Source: Fodinicurvata sediminis DSM 21159
Lineage (GTDB): Bacteria > Pseudomonadota > Alphaproteobacteria > Kiloniellales > DSM-21159
Direction of reading: 5' to 3'
NCBI RefSeq assembly: GCF_000420625.1
Contig: NZ_ATVH01000013.1
Location: forward strand, 310,001 to 374,000
DNA: 64,000 nt
Shown here: piece by piece, positions 8,599-21,350 of the stretch
Layout of the letters: every line of letters begins with the position of its first letter
How positions within the stretch are numbered: the stretch's first letter is position 1
The notes under the pieces: generated by a model
Seen by the model: the letters and a program-made list of their open reading frames with translations, nothing else
Databases searched by the model: none
Told to the model about the DNA's origin: nothing
Made by a program: the position numbers and the translations under genes

Positions 8599-11112
8599 TC
8601 AACGCGATCCGTCCTCGCCTCCGTCCTCGGAGCTATCGTTGTCGTCACTCTCTTCCACGGGGTGCTCCTCGGGGATTTCACGCGGCTTTCCGCGCTCTAG
8701 GTTTTCTTTCTTGCCGCTTTCCCCCTGTTCTTCCCAGCTGGTCATGGGCACCGGCACTGTGCTTTCGTCAGCCTCGCTGTGCACCACATGGGCCGGCGGA
8801 GCCAAGCCATCCTTGTTCTGGCCAAAGAACAGCGTCGTGTGCGGGAAGGGTATCTCGATACCGCGCTCGTTGAAAACGCGCTTGATCCGGCGGTTGAATT
8901 CGCGCCGGATTCCCCACTGCATCAAGGGCTTGGTCTTGAAGCGCCCGCGGACAATCACGGCGGAATCCTCGAAACGGTCCAGCCCAAAGATCTCGAACTC
9001 GCCGACGATATTGCTGGCAAAAGGTTCGACCTTGCGCATGCTGTCGGCCACCTCCTGCATGATCTCCATGACCTGGTCCACGTCTTCACGATAGGCAACA
9101 CCCAGTTCGATCAGCGAGTAGGCATATTCCTTGCTGTAGTTCTGGATCGTCGAAACCTGGCTGAAGGGCAGGGTGTGCACGTTGCCTTCCAGGTCGCGCA
9201 GCTGGATCGTCCGGATGGTCAGCTTTTCGACCGTGCCGGTGTGTGTGCCCAGGGTCACCACATCACCCACACCCATGCTGTCCTCCAGCAGGATGAAGAC
9301 ACCGGTGATGATATCGTGCACCAGGGTCTGGGCCCCGAAACCCACGGCCAACCCGATAACCCCGGCGCCGGCCAGAAGCGGGGCGATGTTCAGGCCCAAT
9401 TCAGCCAGCACGATCAGGGCCACCATCACCACCAGGATAATGCGCAAGGCGTTGCGCATCAGGGGCAGCAGTGTCTGGATACGCTGACTGTTCTCGCTCT
9501 CGGCCTGCCGCTTGAGCTGCTTCTCGGCCACGACCGTAAAGACCTCCCAAGCCACCAGTGCCACAGCGACGATCAGGAGGATCGACATGATCGTGCCGAG
9601 CAGACCACTGCCGGCATCCGTGGCCAGCCAGGCAAAGGGCGCCGCCCCCCAGACCTGAAGCAGCGCGAGAAATGTGAAGATCGCTATGAAGACATTCAGG
9701 ATCTTGTGGAAGACCGGCAGGTAGCGGTTTGCCCGCATCTGCAGAAGCGGATAACTTTCCGCGAGGCCTGAATTCAGTTGAAAGCTCTTGTCCACCAGCT
9801 TGCCGATCAACTGGCTGGCAAGCCGGGCGATCACCAGCACCACCAGGGACAGGACCGTGGCACGTGCCAGATAGAGGAAACCACCCGGCACCTCCAGCGT
9901 CCAGACAATGAAAACCGTCAGCAGATAGACCACCGCCAGCACATGCCAAATGTCGGCCAGCCGGGCCCGTACGCCCGACAGGCGTCCGCCTTGCTCGGGC
10001 TTGCCGCGCAGGCGTTCGGCCACTGGCTGGCGGATCTGCAGGATGAAGACGACACCAAGTGCGGTGAGCACAAGGCCAAGCACGGTCAAAAGCAATTCGT
10101 AGGCCGCCGGATCAAGCCCCAGAAGCAGCAGCGCATCCAGAAGGAAATAGCCATAGACGGCCGGCACCGTCAGACGGCGTAGCCAGAGATAGCCATAGGT
10201 GGCGCTTTCGTCGTTGAGCGGCAGGATGCGCAGTCCGGAAACGCCTGGCGACAGCAGCATCCGGCCACCGGCCGCCACCACGCGCGAAACCACATTGGCG
10301 TTGATCAGCGCCAGCGCCACAAGCCGCGTGAGTTCCCGCGGTTCACTTACAAGCAGGACCCCATAGGCCACAGCCGCAAAGACGGCAATGGGCAGGACAT
10401 CCAGGACCGTGCGCAAGAGCAGATAAAGCACACGAATCAGCAAGGAATCTCCCGCACGGTCATCCAGGGTCCTGTGTGGGCGCGCCAGTAGGCGCTTGAC
10501 CACGAACTCGGCGGCCAGGCCGGCGACAAAAACCAGGACCAGCTTTCCGATGATCTCCAGGGCACGATAGAACGCATCACGCTGCTGAAGCTCCTCGGCA
10601 GCGGACACGACCTCCATGGGCAACTCAGTCAAGGCCGAGCCCGCATCGACAAGCTGGTCGGACAGGCCGGCGAAGGAGTCCGATACCGCGCCGAGAAGCT
10701 GGGCGCCCAAACCGCCCTGTTCCCGCTCGCGTTCTTTATTGCCCGAACCTTCAGCCGACTCGGCAGTTGTGGAGTCTTCACCTGAAGATGCGCTATCCCC
10801 CGATTCCTCAGGCGCTGCCTGCATCAATGCCTGCAGCTGTCGTATCAGTTTTTCGCGCTCTTCCGGGTTCTCCAGGGTCTGGACCAGTTCGCGCAGGTCC
10901 TGTTCACTCACCTCTTGCGAGGTGGCCTGCCCTTCTGTTTCAGCCCCTGAGCCAGCAGCACTCTCTGCATTGCTGGCGGCTTCGCCACTGCTCCCGTCTG
11001 ACTGTGCATAAGCTGTCGGCGCAGGGCTCAGGGCAAGCAGGCACGCCAAAAGCAGGGCGCCCGCCATGGGGATGGGGGAGAAATGTTTCCAGGCGGTTTT
11101 CATGATGTCCAA
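8599..11112 (-). CDS. Large mechanosensitive ion channel, MscS family
   Basis: An 837-residue channel protein. Residues 1-36 look like a signal peptide ending TAYAQ. Residues 37-135 are acidic and low in complexity (Ser, Glu, Ala, Gly). Several transmembrane helices follow. The MscS core is near residues 575-780, with the pore helix GLAVGFGAQTLVHDIITG and the beta domain GDVVTLGTHTGTVEKL. A charged Glu/Asp/Ser-rich tail ends the protein. Such large MscS proteins (YbiO-like) open under membrane tension to release solutes after hypo-osmotic shock. It is divergent from zapE with 110 bp between them and appears monocistronic. Confidence 0.9.
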   Translation of the reverse strand: MDIMKTAWKHFSPIPMAGALLLACLLALSPAPTAYAQSDGSSGEAASNAESAAGSGAETEGQATSQEVSEQDLRELVQTLENPEEREKLIRQLQALMQAAPEESGDSASSGEDSTTAESAEGSGNKEREREQGGLGAQLLGAVSDSFAGLSDQLVDAGSALTELPMEVVSAAEELQQRDAFYRALEIIGKLVLVFVAGLAAEFVVKRLLARPHRTLDDRAGDSLLIRVLYLLLRTVLDVLPIAVFAAVAYGVLLVSEPRELTRLVALALINANVVSRVVAAGGRMLLSPGVSGLRILPLNDESATYGYLWLRRLTVPAVYGYFLLDALLLLGLDPAAYELLLTVLGLVLTALGVVFILQIRQPVAERLRGKPEQGGRLSGVRARLADIWHVLAVVYLLTVFIVWTLEVPGGFLYLARATVLSLVVLVIARLASQLIGKLVDKSFQLNSGLAESYPLLQMRANRYLPVFHKILNVFIAIFTFLALLQVWGAAPFAWLATDAGSGLLGTIMSILLIVAVALVAWEVFTVVAEKQLKRQAESENSQRIQTLLPLMRNALRIILVVMVALIVLAELGLNIAPLLAGAGVIGLAVGFGAQTLVHDIITGVFILLEDSMGVGDVVTLGTHTGTVEKLTIRTIQLRDLEGNVHTLPFSQVSTIQNYSKEYAYSLIELGVAYREDVDQVMEIMQEVADSMRKVEPFASNIVGEFEIFGLDRFEDSAVIVRGRFKTKPLMQWGIRREFNRRIKRVFNERGIEIPFPHTTLFFGQNKDGLAPPAHVVHSEADESTVPVPMTSWEEQGESGKKENLERGKPREIPEEHPVEESDDNDSSEDGGEDGSR

Positions 11113-11174
11113 ACTGTCGCTCCCTGCTGCGCGATCAAGTCACACGGGTGTGGATTGCCCCTTTTTCGGCCGCC

Positions 11175-11180
11175 TACAAT
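11175..11180 (+). promoter_or_regulatory. Possible -10 element of zapE
   Basis: TACAAT matches the sigma-70 -10 consensus at five of six bases and lies 42 bp before the zapE start. The best -35 candidate, TTGCCC at 11155-11160, is only 14 bp away, so the promoter is uncertain. Confidence 0.28.
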
Positions 11181-11222
11181 CAACTATGAACAGCATGGAT
11201 CGCAAGAGGCTGTGGAAAGAAG

Positions 11223-12419
11223 GTGACGGAAAAGTCCAAGTCCCCATTGGCACGCTACCGCCATCTGGTTGAAGGTGATGCGCTGGCGACTGACCCTTCC
11301 CAGGAAGAGGCGTCCCGACGCCTGGATGCCTTGCACGAGGCCTTGCAGGACTATCGGCCCCCGCGGCGCAAGCGGACTCTGAAATCCCTGTTCGGCCTGT
11401 CCCGCAATGGGCCTGAACCGCCGAAGGGACTCTACTTGGCGGGTGGCGTGGGCCGAGGTAAATCCATGCTGATGGATCTGTTCTACGAAACCGCCCCTGT
11501 CAGCCGCAAGCGGCGGGTCCACTTTCACGCCTTCATGGCCGAGATTCACGATCGGCTCCACGCCCGACGGCAGAACGGCAATGCTGAAAAAGCCGACCCA
11601 CTGCCCGAGGTTGCCAGAGATGTTGCCGAAACCGCCTGGCTGCTTTGTTTCGATGAACTGGTAGTGGAGAACATCGCCGATGCCATGATTCTGGGCCGTT
11701 TGTTCGAAACCCTGTTCCAGGAAGGCTGCGTGGTGGTGGCAACCTCGAACTTTGCGCCCGACCGTCTCTATGAAGGGGGACTGCAGCGGGACCGCTTCCT
11801 GCCTTTCATTGACCTGCTCAAGGACCGTCTCGAAATCTACGACTTGGGTGCAGGTCGCGATTATCGCCTGGACCGCCTGCAGGAACAGCCCGTCTACTAC
11901 AGCCCCCTGACGGCCGAAAATCGCAAAACTCTCGAACAGGTCTTCTCCGACCTGACGGACGGGGTGGAAGCCCAGCCCGAAAGCCTGACGGTCAAGGGCA
12001 GGCAGGTGAAGGTGGCGGCCGCCGGGCACGGCGTGGCGCGCCTGTCCTTCCGTGATCTCTGCGAACGCCCCCTGGGTGCCAGCGACTATTTGGCACTGGC
12101 CGCACGCTATCACACGGTCATCCTGTCCGGCGTTCCCTGCATGGGAGCCGACCAGCGCAACGAGGCCCGACGCTTCATGCATCTGGTGGACGCGCTCTAC
12201 GAGAACTCTGTCGTCCTGTTCATGACAGCAGATGGTCCGCCGGAGGATCTTTATCCGGAAGGCGACGGGACTTTCGAATTTGCCCGAACAGTCAGCCGCC
12301 TGCAGGAGATGCAGTCTCGGGAGTACATCGAACAATCCCGCAGCCGACGCGCGCGTGAACACATTGACACGGCCCCATGCCAGAGCGGTCATGATGCACA
12401 CAGCGAGGAAGTCGTCTGA
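11223..12419 (+). CDS. zapE: ZapE/AFG1-like ATPase
   Basis: A 398-residue AAA-type ATPase of the ZapE/AFG1 family. ZapE associates with the Z-ring during division in E. coli; the mitochondrial relative AFG1/LACE1 handles respiratory-chain subunits. Walker A is GGVGRGKSMLMDLF near residues 74-87, Walker B is LLCFDEL, and the ATSNFAPDRLYEGGL segment is characteristic of the family. It starts with GTG. Lying 124 bp upstream of sdhCDAB, it may have a functional link with respiratory enzymes, but a separate promoter precedes sdhC. Confidence 0.92.
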   Translation: MTEKSKSPLARYRHLVEGDALATDPSQEEASRRLDALHEALQDYRPPRRKRTLKSLFGLSRNGPEPPKGLYLAGGVGRGKSMLMDLFYETAPVSRKRRVHFHAFMAEIHDRLHARRQNGNAEKADPLPEVARDVAETAWLLCFDELVVENIADAMILGRLFETLFQEGCVVVATSNFAPDRLYEGGLQRDRFLPFIDLLKDRLEIYDLGAGRDYRLDRLQEQPVYYSPLTAENRKTLEQVFSDLTDGVEAQPESLTVKGRQVKVAAAGHGVARLSFRDLCERPLGASDYLALAARYHTVILSGVPCMGADQRNEARRFMHLVDALYENSVVLFMTADGPPEDLYPEGDGTFEFARTVSRLQEMQSREYIEQSRSRRAREHIDTAPCQSGHDAHSEEVV

Positions 12420-12461
12420 CCTTCATGCGATCACTGGAGGTGCGGCAACTTGGCCGTTTCA

Positions 12462-12490
12462 TTGACTTGCCTCCCGCAGCGCACTAAACC
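12462..12490 (+). promoter_or_regulatory. Putative sigma-70-type promoter of sdhCDAB
   Basis: A -35 box TTGACT (five of six) at 12462-12467 is followed after 17 bp by a weak -10 TAAACC at 12485-12490. It lies about 55 bp upstream of the sdhC start, in the only sizeable gap before the operon. Confidence 0.45.
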
Positions 12491-12543
12491 ATTTCTGTTG
12501 TGTCGTCAGGTTCGGGACGGCCACCAGGAACGAGGGGAAAAGC

Positions 12544-12930
12544 ATGTCTGCCGACCACCGCCCGCTTTCACCGCACCTACAGGTCTACAAGCCGCAGATC
12601 ACCTCGGTGATGTCCATTCTTCACCGTATCACGGGTGTTGCACTTGCCGTGGGCACGCTTCTGCTGATCTACTGGCTGGCCGCCGCCGCCGGAGGACCGG
12701 AGAGCTACGCGGCCGCCCAGAGCTTCATTGCTTCGCCAATAGGGCTGATTCTCCTGTTCGGCTGGACCCTGGCCTTCTTCTATCATCTCTGCAACGGCAT
12801 CCGGCACCTGTTCTGGGACGCCGGGTACGGCTTCGAGCTGCCAACGGTCTACAAATCAGGCTGGGCCGCGCTGATTGCCGCAGGCGTTCTGACACTCCTG
12901 AGCTGGGCCATCGGCCTGGCCGTGATGTAA
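12544..12930 (+). CDS. sdhC: Succinate dehydrogenase cytochrome b556 subunit
   Basis: A 128-residue membrane anchor of respiratory complex II. The N-terminal RPLSPHLQVYKPQITSVMSI and SILHRITGVAL segments are the SdhC signature for quinone binding near the first helix. Three membrane helices follow. The haem b ligand is likely the histidine in FFYHLCNGIRHLFWD. The start follows GAGGGG with good spacing. It is first in the sdhCDAB operon, 12 bp before sdhD. Confidence 0.95.
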   Translation: MSADHRPLSPHLQVYKPQITSVMSILHRITGVALAVGTLLLIYWLAAAAGGPESYAAAQSFIASPIGLILLFGWTLAFFYHLCNGIRHLFWDAGYGFELPTVYKSGWAALIAAGVLTLLSWAIGLAVM

Positions 12931-12942
12931 GGAGGCGATGAA

Positions 12943-13320
12943 ATGAACTTGCGCACGCCCCTGTCACGTGTCCGGCATCTCGGTTCTGCCAAGGATGGAA
13001 CTCATCACTGGTGGGCCCAGCGTATGACGGCGCTGGCACTGATCCCGCTCAGTATCTGGTTCATTGCCTCCGTGCTGTCCATGCTCGGAGAGAGCCACCA
13101 GAACTTCGCGCTCTGGGCCGGCGGGCCTTTCACGGCTTCGCTGCTGATTCTCCTGATCCTGGCCACCTTCTATCATGCCTGGCTGGGCCTTCAGGTGGTG
13201 GTGGAGGACTATGTCCATGCCATGGGTCCGAAGTTCGCGCTCTTGCTCCTGATCAAGGCAGCCTGCATCCTGCTGGCGACCATAGGCGTGATTTCAGTCC
13301 TGGTCCTGTTGTTCCAATAA
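12943..13320 (+). CDS. sdhD: Succinate dehydrogenase hydrophobic anchor subunit
   Basis: A 125-residue membrane subunit of complex II with three predicted helices. The N-terminal RTPLSRVRHLGSAKDGTHHW and the second-helix segment FYHAWLGLQVVVEDYVH are typical of alphaproteobacterial SdhD and supply the second haem ligand and part of the ubiquinone site. A strong AAGGAGG ribosome binding site overlaps the end of sdhC. Confidence 0.95.
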   Translation: MNLRTPLSRVRHLGSAKDGTHHWWAQRMTALALIPLSIWFIASVLSMLGESHQNFALWAGGPFTASLLILLILATFYHAWLGLQVVVEDYVHAMGPKFALLLLIKAACILLATIGVISVLVLLFQ

Positions 13321-13346
13321 CCTAAAGAATTCAAAGGCGAGATACG

Positions 13347-15134
13347 ATGCCAGAGGCATACACGAAAATCGACCACACCTATGACGTGGTGGTGGTCGGC
13401 GCCGGCGGTGCCGGCCTGCGCGCCACTCTGGAACTGGCTCGCGCGGGGCTGAAGACAGCCTGCATCTCAAAGGTGTTCCCCACACGCAGTCATACCGTGG
13501 CCGCCCAGGGCGGCATCTCCGCAGCCCTTGGCAACATGGGCGAGGATGACTGGCGCTGGCACATGTACGACACCGTAAAGGGCTCGGACTGGCTGGGCGA
13601 TCAGGATGCCATCGAATACATGACCAAGGAGGCCATTCCGGCCATCATCGAGCTGGAACACTATGGCGTGCCCTTCAGCCGCACCGAGGCCGGCAAGATC
13701 TATCAGCGGCCCTTTGGCGGCATGACCACAGACTACGGCAAGGGCACGGCCCAGCGCACCTGCGCTGCGGCCGACCGAACCGGACACGCCATCCTGCACA
13801 CCCTCTACCAGCAGTCCCTGCGCAATCACGCGGAATTCTTCATCGAATATTTCGCCCTCGACCTCATCATGGAGGACGGGGAATGCCGGGGCGTCGTGGC
13901 CTGGAACCTGGATGACGGCACCATTCACCGCTTCCGCGCCCACCGCGTGATCCTGGCCACCGGCGGCTATGGCCGCGTCTACTTCTCCTGCACCTCTGCG
14001 CATACCTGCACGGGCGACGGCAACGCCATGGTACTGCGCGCCGGATTGCCGCTGCAGGACATGGAGTTCGTGCAGTTTCATCCCACCGGAATCTATGGCG
14101 CCGGCTGCCTGATCACCGAGGGTGCGCGCGGCGAAGGCGGCTATCTGACCAATGCCGAAGGCGAGCGCTTCATGGAACGCTACGCGCCATCGGCCAAGGA
14201 CCTGGCCAGCCGCGACGTGGTCAGCCGTTCCATGACCATGGAAATCAACGAAGGCCGCGGTGTCGGGACGAACAAGGACCACATACATCTGCATCTGGAG
14301 CATCTGGATCCCGAGGTCCTGCATCAGCGCCTGCCCGGTATCTCGGAATCGGCCAAGATCTTTGCCGGTGTGGACGTGACCAAGGAGCCGATCCCGGTCC
14401 TGCCGACCTGTCACTACAACATGGGCGGCATTCCGACGAACTACCACGGCGAAGTCCTGACGGTGAAGGACGGCGACCCCAACACGGTGGTGCCCGGGCT
14501 GATGGCTATCGGCGAAGCCGCCTGTGTCTCCGTGCACGGCGCCAATCGCCTGGGGTCCAACTCCTTGCTGGATCTCGTGGTCTTCGGGCGTGCCGCCGGT
14601 AAGCGCTGTGCGGAAACTATGACTCCGGGCGAAGGCCACCGTGCGCTTCCGGCCGATGCCGATGAGATGTCACTCTCACGCCTGGATCATTTCCGCAATG
14701 CCAAGGGCGAAACGCCGACCGCTGCCCATCGTCTGGACATGCAGAAGGTCATGCAGACCCATGCCGCCGTTTTCCGAACCGGGGAAACCCTGGGCGAAGG
14801 CAGCAGCAAGCTGAAGGATGTCTGGACCCGGCGGCAGGATATCTCGGTCTCCGACCGTTCTTTGATCTGGAATTCGGACCTGATGGAAACCCTGGAATAT
14901 GACAACCTGATCTACCAGGCCGTTGCCACGATGGAATCCGCCGGCGCCCGCGAGGAAAGCCGCGGGGCGCACGCCCGCGAGGATTTCCCCGACCGCGACG
15001 ACGAGAAATGGATGAAGCATTCGGTGGTCTGGGTCGATGACAAGGGCAAGGCAACACTGGATTCGCGTCCCGTGCACATGCAGCCGATGACCAACGACGT
15101 ACAGACCTTCCCGCCGAAGGCCCGCGTCTACTAA
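13347..15134 (+). CDS. sdhA: Succinate dehydrogenase flavoprotein subunit
   Basis: The 595-residue catalytic subunit of complex II, oxidising succinate to fumarate in the TCA cycle and passing electrons to SdhB. The FAD-binding motif [15 protein letters not shown] starts near residue 17. His49 in [13 protein letters not shown] is the expected covalent FAD attachment site. The substrate-site segment [21 protein letters not shown] and the catalytic arginine region [13 protein letters not shown] are present. Length is normal. Third gene of sdhCDAB. Confidence 0.97.
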   Translation: MPEAYTKIDHTYDVVVVGAGGAGLRATLELARAGLKTACISKVFPTRSHTVAAQGGISAALGNMGEDDWRWHMYDTVKGSDWLGDQDAIEYMTKEAIPAIIELEHYGVPFSRTEAGKIYQRPFGGMTTDYGKGTAQRTCAAADRTGHAILHTLYQQSLRNHAEFFIEYFALDLIMEDGECRGVVAWNLDDGTIHRFRAHRVILATGGYGRVYFSCTSAHTCTGDGNAMVLRAGLPLQDMEFVQFHPTGIYGAGCLITEGARGEGGYLTNAEGERFMERYAPSAKDLASRDVVSRSMTMEINEGRGVGTNKDHIHLHLEHLDPEVLHQRLPGISESAKIFAGVDVTKEPIPVLPTCHYNMGGIPTNYHGEVLTVKDGDPNTVVPGLMAIGEAACVSVHGANRLGSNSLLDLVVFGRAAGKRCAETMTPGEGHRALPADADEMSLSRLDHFRNAKGETPTAAHRLDMQKVMQTHAAVFRTGETLGEGSSKLKDVWTRRQDISVSDRSLIWNSDLMETLEYDNLIYQAVATMESAGAREESRGAHAREDFPDRDDEKWMKHSVVWVDDKGKATLDSRPVHMQPMTNDVQTFPPKARVY

Positions 15135-15170
15135 ACTCCGTTCAACGAGAATTAATCAGGCAGACGATCG

Positions 15171-15953
15171 ATGGTTGCTCTAACGCTCCCCGCCAACTCC
15201 CGGATCAAGGACGGCAAGACCTGGTCCGCCGGCAGTGACAGCTCGAAGAACATCAAGCGTTTCAAGGTCTATCGCTGGAATCCCGATGACGGCGGAAATC
15301 CCAAGATGGATACCTATGAGGTCAATCTGGACAGCTGTGGCCCAATGGTTCTGGATGCCCTGATCAAGATCAAGAACGAGATCGACCCCACGCTGACCTT
15401 CCGTCGCTCCTGCCGCGAAGGTGTCTGCGGCTCCTGCGCCATGAACATAGATGGCACGAACACCCTGGCCTGTACCCTGAATCTGGACGAGGTCGAGGGA
15501 GACGTGAAGGTCTATCCCCTGCCGCACATGCCAGTGGTCAAGGATCTGATCCCGGACCTGAGCCATGCCTATGCCCAGCTGGAATCCATCGAACCCTGGC
15601 TGAAGACTTCCACCCCGCCCCCCGAGCGCGAGCGGCTGCAATCCCCCGAGGATCGCGAGAAGCTGGATGGCCTCTGGGAGTGCATTCTCTGCTTTTGCTG
15701 CACGACCTCCTGCCCCAGCTACTGGTGGAACGGCGAGCGCTACCTGGGTCCAGCCATCCTGCTGCAAGCCTATCGCTGGATTGCCGACACGCGCGATGAA
15801 TACACCGGCGAGCGCCTGGACCAGCTGGAGGACCCCTTCCGGCTCTATCGCTGCCACACCATCATGAACTGCACCAAGACCTGCCCCAAGCATCTCAACC
15901 CGGCGAAAGCCATCGCCGAGATCAAGAAGCTAATGGTGGAACGCAAGAGCTAG
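15171..15953 (+). CDS. sdhB: Succinate dehydrogenase iron-sulfur subunit
   Basis: A 260-residue electron-transfer subunit of complex II. The N-terminal [2Fe-2S] cluster is bound by the cysteines of [15 protein letters not shown] and a later Cys in TLAC. The C-terminal ferredoxin-like part carries [16 protein letters not shown] and [17 protein letters not shown] for the [4Fe-4S] and [3Fe-4S] clusters. Last gene of the sdhCDAB operon; 25 bp separate its stop from a convergent small gene. Confidence 0.97.
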   Translation: MVALTLPANSRIKDGKTWSAGSDSSKNIKRFKVYRWNPDDGGNPKMDTYEVNLDSCGPMVLDALIKIKNEIDPTLTFRRSCREGVCGSCAMNIDGTNTLACTLNLDEVEGDVKVYPLPHMPVVKDLIPDLSHAYAQLESIEPWLKTSTPPPERERLQSPEDREKLDGLWECILCFCCTTSCPSYWWNGERYLGPAILLQAYRWIADTRDEYTGERLDQLEDPFRLYRCHTIMNCTKTCPKHLNPAKAIAEIKKLMVERKS

Positions 15954-15978
15954 AAGTGGCGTCCGGCAGGCTGTCCCG

Positions 15979-16185
15979 TCACTTCAGTGGGATTTCGCCT
16001 TCCACCACATGGGGTTCGTCAAGGCCGTCGAGCGTCAGCACCATGCGCGCCTTGATCGGCCCCTCGCCGATCTTGCCCGATTCCAGACCTTCGCGGACCG
16101 TCTCCTCGATCACCTTCTGGGAGGTTACTCCGACGCGCTTGAGAAATTTGCGCAGTTCCATGTTGAAGGCATCTTCGTCTATCAT
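15979..16185 (-). CDS. Small DUF6494-family protein
   Basis: A 68-residue acidic protein. The sequence begins MIDEDAFNMELRKFLKRVGV and contains VTSQKVIEETVREGL, a pattern I recognise as DUF6494, a small alphaproteobacterial family of unknown function. I chose the ATG at 16183-16185 because AGGAAGG lies about nine bases upstream; the frame is open further upstream, but that part lies opposite accA. It converges on sdhB and is divergent from accA. Probably cytosolic; no membrane segment or signal peptide. Confidence 0.75.
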   Translation of the reverse strand: MIDEDAFNMELRKFLKRVGVTSQKVIEETVREGLESGKIGEGPIKARMVLTLDGLDEPHVVEGEIPLK

Positions 16186-16281
16186 GCTGTCACCCTTCCT
16201 TGCCAAAAGCGTTCGACAGCCCGGTATAACCAGCAAAAGGTTATGGGCCTGCCGTCCTGCTTGTGATATGTCCCGGTCATC

Positions 16282-17238
16282 ATGAAACATTACCTTGATT
16301 TCGAAAAGTCCGTTGCCGAACTCGAAAACAAGATCGAGGAGTTGCGGCACCTCTCCAGCGACAGCGATATCAATATCGCCGAGGAGGTCACGCATCTGCA
16401 GAACAAGGCCGAGCGGGAGCTGAACAGCATCTACAGCAAGCTCTCGCCCTGGCAAAAGTGCCAGGTGGCACGCCATCCCGAGCGTCCGCATGTACGCGAG
16501 TACATCTCGGCGCTGGTCGAGGATTTCACGCCGCTGGCCGGGGATCGGCTCTATGGCGAGGATCAGGCTGTCGTGGGCGGTCTTGGGCGCTTTCGTGGAC
16601 GCAGCTGCGTCCTGGTGGGCCAAGAGAAAGGCCACGACACCAGCAGCCGCGTTGCTCATAACTTCGGCATGGCGCGGCCCGAAGGCTATCGCAAGGCCCA
16701 GCGCCTGATGGACATGGCCGAGCGCTTCAAGCTTCCCCTCATCACCCTTGTGGACACCCCGGGCGCATATCCCGGTGTCGGCGCCGAGGAACGCGGCCAG
16801 GCCGAAGCCATTGCGCGCTGCATGGAACTATCCCTGCGGCTCTCGGTCCCCGTGGTCTGCGTCGTCATCGGTGAAGGCGGTTCAGGCGGTGCAATTGCAC
16901 TGGCCACCGGCGACCGCATCCTGATGCTGGAACATTCGATCTATTCGGTGATCTCACCGGAAGGTTGCGCCTCGATTCTCTGGCGTTCATCGGACCAGTC
17001 ACGGGATGCCGCCGAGGCTCTGCGCCTCACCGCGCAGGATCTGGAAAAACTGGGGGTGATCGACCGCCTGATCCGCGAACCCATCGGTGGAGCACACCGT
17101 GCCCGCACGGAAACCATTCGTGCCGTGGGCCAGGCCGTTGCCGACTGCTTGAAGGAACTAGACGGCAAGGATCCCGACAGCCTGCGCAAGGAGCGGCGCG
17201 AAAAGTTTCTGGCCATGGGACAGAAGGGCCTGTCCTGA
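16282..17238 (+). CDS. accA: Acetyl-CoA carboxylase carboxyltransferase subunit alpha
   Basis: A 318-residue subunit that, with AccD, transfers the carboxyl group from biotin to acetyl-CoA, making malonyl-CoA for fatty acid synthesis. The N-terminal [21 protein letters not shown] helix, [20 protein letters not shown] and the oxyanion segment [12 protein letters not shown] are all present, and the length matches the family. It is followed by a hairpin between it and convergent secA. Confidence 0.96.
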   Translation: MKHYLDFEKSVAELENKIEELRHLSSDSDINIAEEVTHLQNKAERELNSIYSKLSPWQKCQVARHPERPHVREYISALVEDFTPLAGDRLYGEDQAVVGGLGRFRGRSCVLVGQEKGHDTSSRVAHNFGMARPEGYRKAQRLMDMAERFKLPLITLVDTPGAYPGVGAEERGQAEAIARCMELSLRLSVPVVCVVIGEGGSGGAIALATGDRILMLEHSIYSVISPEGCASILWRSSDQSRDAAEALRLTAQDLEKLGVIDRLIREPIGGAHRARTETIRAVGQAVADCLKELDGKDPDSLRKERREKFLAMGQKGLS

Positions 17239-17256
17239 CACCAGCCGCTCCAAACG

Positions 17257-17278
17257 GGGATCTCCGACAAGAGATCCC
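17257..17278. terminator. Hairpin between convergent accA and secA
   Basis: GGGATCTC and GAGATCCC form a perfect 8-bp stem around the loop CGACAA, 18 bp past the accA stop. There is no clear T-run on either side, so termination is inferred from position and symmetry. Confidence 0.45.
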
Positions 17279-17329
17279 ATCCAGAGCGATGCAAGATGTC
17301 GCCGACCTTGTCTCAGTTCAGGCTTTGCC

Positions 17330-20056
<2,727 letters not shown>

Positions 20057-20124
20057 GAAACCCTCGGTGTCGGAGGAACGTATAGATGCGCAGGAACCCG
20101 TAAGGGCTTGCTCGACAAGTCTGA

Positions 20125-20153
20125 CAGATATGACCCCTGCTGCATTCTGTCAA
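20125..20153 (-). promoter_or_regulatory. Putative secA promoter
   Basis: On the minus strand a perfect -35 TTGACA (20148-20153) is followed after 17 bp by TATCTG (20125-20130). Transcription would begin about 60 bp before the secA start. Confidence 0.48.
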
Positions 20154-20310
20154 CGCGTGAGCGAGCGACCGGGGCCAAAAAGCCGCGACCTTGAACCCGG
20201 CTGCAACGAACACCATCCCAAGGGCTTCACTTGTGATTTCGTGCACCATCTGCATATTTGCCCTAGCGGTCGGCTCATTGCGGCCGGCCTACAAATGTAA
20301 CGGAGGTTTT

Positions 20311-21312
20311 ATGTCATTCCAGATCCCTGCCCTGTCTTCTGCCCAAACCGAGCCACGCCTAGCCTCATCTTCACGGCGGCTCCTGTCGGCGCTGACACTG
20401 GCCGCGCTCCTTTCGGCCGGCAGTGCATTGGTGCCCGGCGGTGCAATCCAGGTGCAGGCCCAAGACGACGCAACCGAGCAGTCCGCTCAGGCAGATGACG
20501 CGGGTGCCGGGTTCGATCCGGATCGCGTGCTTGCAACGGTCAATGGCAAGGACGTCACCATGGCCGATGTCATCGCCACGGCCCAAGACTTGCCTCAGCA
20601 GTACCAGTCACAGCTTTCCAGCCTGTTTCCAGCGCTGGTGGAGCGGCAGATCGACTTCAAGCTGCTGGAGGAAGCCGGACGCGAGAACGGACTGGCCGAG
20701 AACGAGCAAGTCCGCGAAGCCGTAGCGCGCGCCGAGAGCGAAGCCATCGGGCAGGTTTACCTGCAACAGGCAATTGACGAAGCGGCCACCGACGAACGCC
20801 TGCAGGCCGCCTATGAGCAGTACAAGGCCGATTTCGAGGCCCAGGAAGAAGTGCGCGCACGTCACATCCTGGTTGAGGAGAAGGAACAGGCCGAAGACCT
20901 GATTGCCGAACTGGACGCAGGCGCTGATTTCGCCGAGCTGGCAGACGAACACTCAATGGATGAAGGCACCGAAGGCGGAGATCTCGGGTATTTCACCCAG
21001 GACCGCATGGTCGCACCCTTCGCGGATGCAGCCTTCGAGATGGAGGACGGAAGCTACAGCAAGGAACCTGTAGAGACCGAATTCGGCTGGCACGTGATCA
21101 AGGTCGAGGACAGCCGGATGACCGAACCGCCTCAGATGAGCGAGGTTCGCGGCGAACTGGAACAGCAGATTGCGTCCGAGGCCATTGAGGAAATTCTCGC
21201 CGATCTGCGCTCCGATGCCGATATCGAGATGAAAGGCACAGCACCGCAGTCGGTTCCAGAAGACGCTCTGGAGGAAGAGGACCTTCCCGAGACCGGGACC
21301 TCGAACCAGTAA
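20311..21312 (+). CDS. Periplasmic parvulin-type peptidyl-prolyl isomerase
   Basis: A 333-residue exported folding factor. I chose the ATG at 20311 because GGAGG sits at 20302-20306; the frame is open further upstream but without a better start. A long signal peptide runs to about residue 49 (hydrophobic LLSALTLAALLSAGSAL, then QAQ). A SurA-like N-terminal helical part precedes the parvulin domain, which starts at VRARHILVEEKEQAEDL and includes GGDLGYFTQDRMVAPF and FGWHVIKVED. The tail is acidic. It probably assists folding of secreted and outer membrane proteins, which fits its position next to secA. Confidence 0.9.
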   Translation: MSFQIPALSSAQTEPRLASSSRRLLSALTLAALLSAGSALVPGGAIQVQAQDDATEQSAQADDAGAGFDPDRVLATVNGKDVTMADVIATAQDLPQQYQSQLSSLFPALVERQIDFKLLEEAGRENGLAENEQVREAVARAESEAIGQVYLQQAIDEAATDERLQAAYEQYKADFEAQEEVRARHILVEEKEQAEDLIAELDAGADFAELADEHSMDEGTEGGDLGYFTQDRMVAPFADAAFEMEDGSYSKEPVETEFGWHVIKVEDSRMTEPPQMSEVRGELEQQIASEAIEEILADLRSDADIEMKGTAPQSVPEDALEEEDLPETGTSNQ

Positions 21313-21350
21313 CCGCTTCATTCCATCCAAACCCAGAGAGAAAACCGGAC

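Noticed and set aside
13467-14639. Open frame opposite sdhA
   Set aside because: Shadow of the well-conserved sdhA frame; composition is that of reversed codons.
20191-20310. Upstream extension of the PPIase frame
   Set aside because: The signal peptide and a perfect ribosome binding site place the start at 20311.
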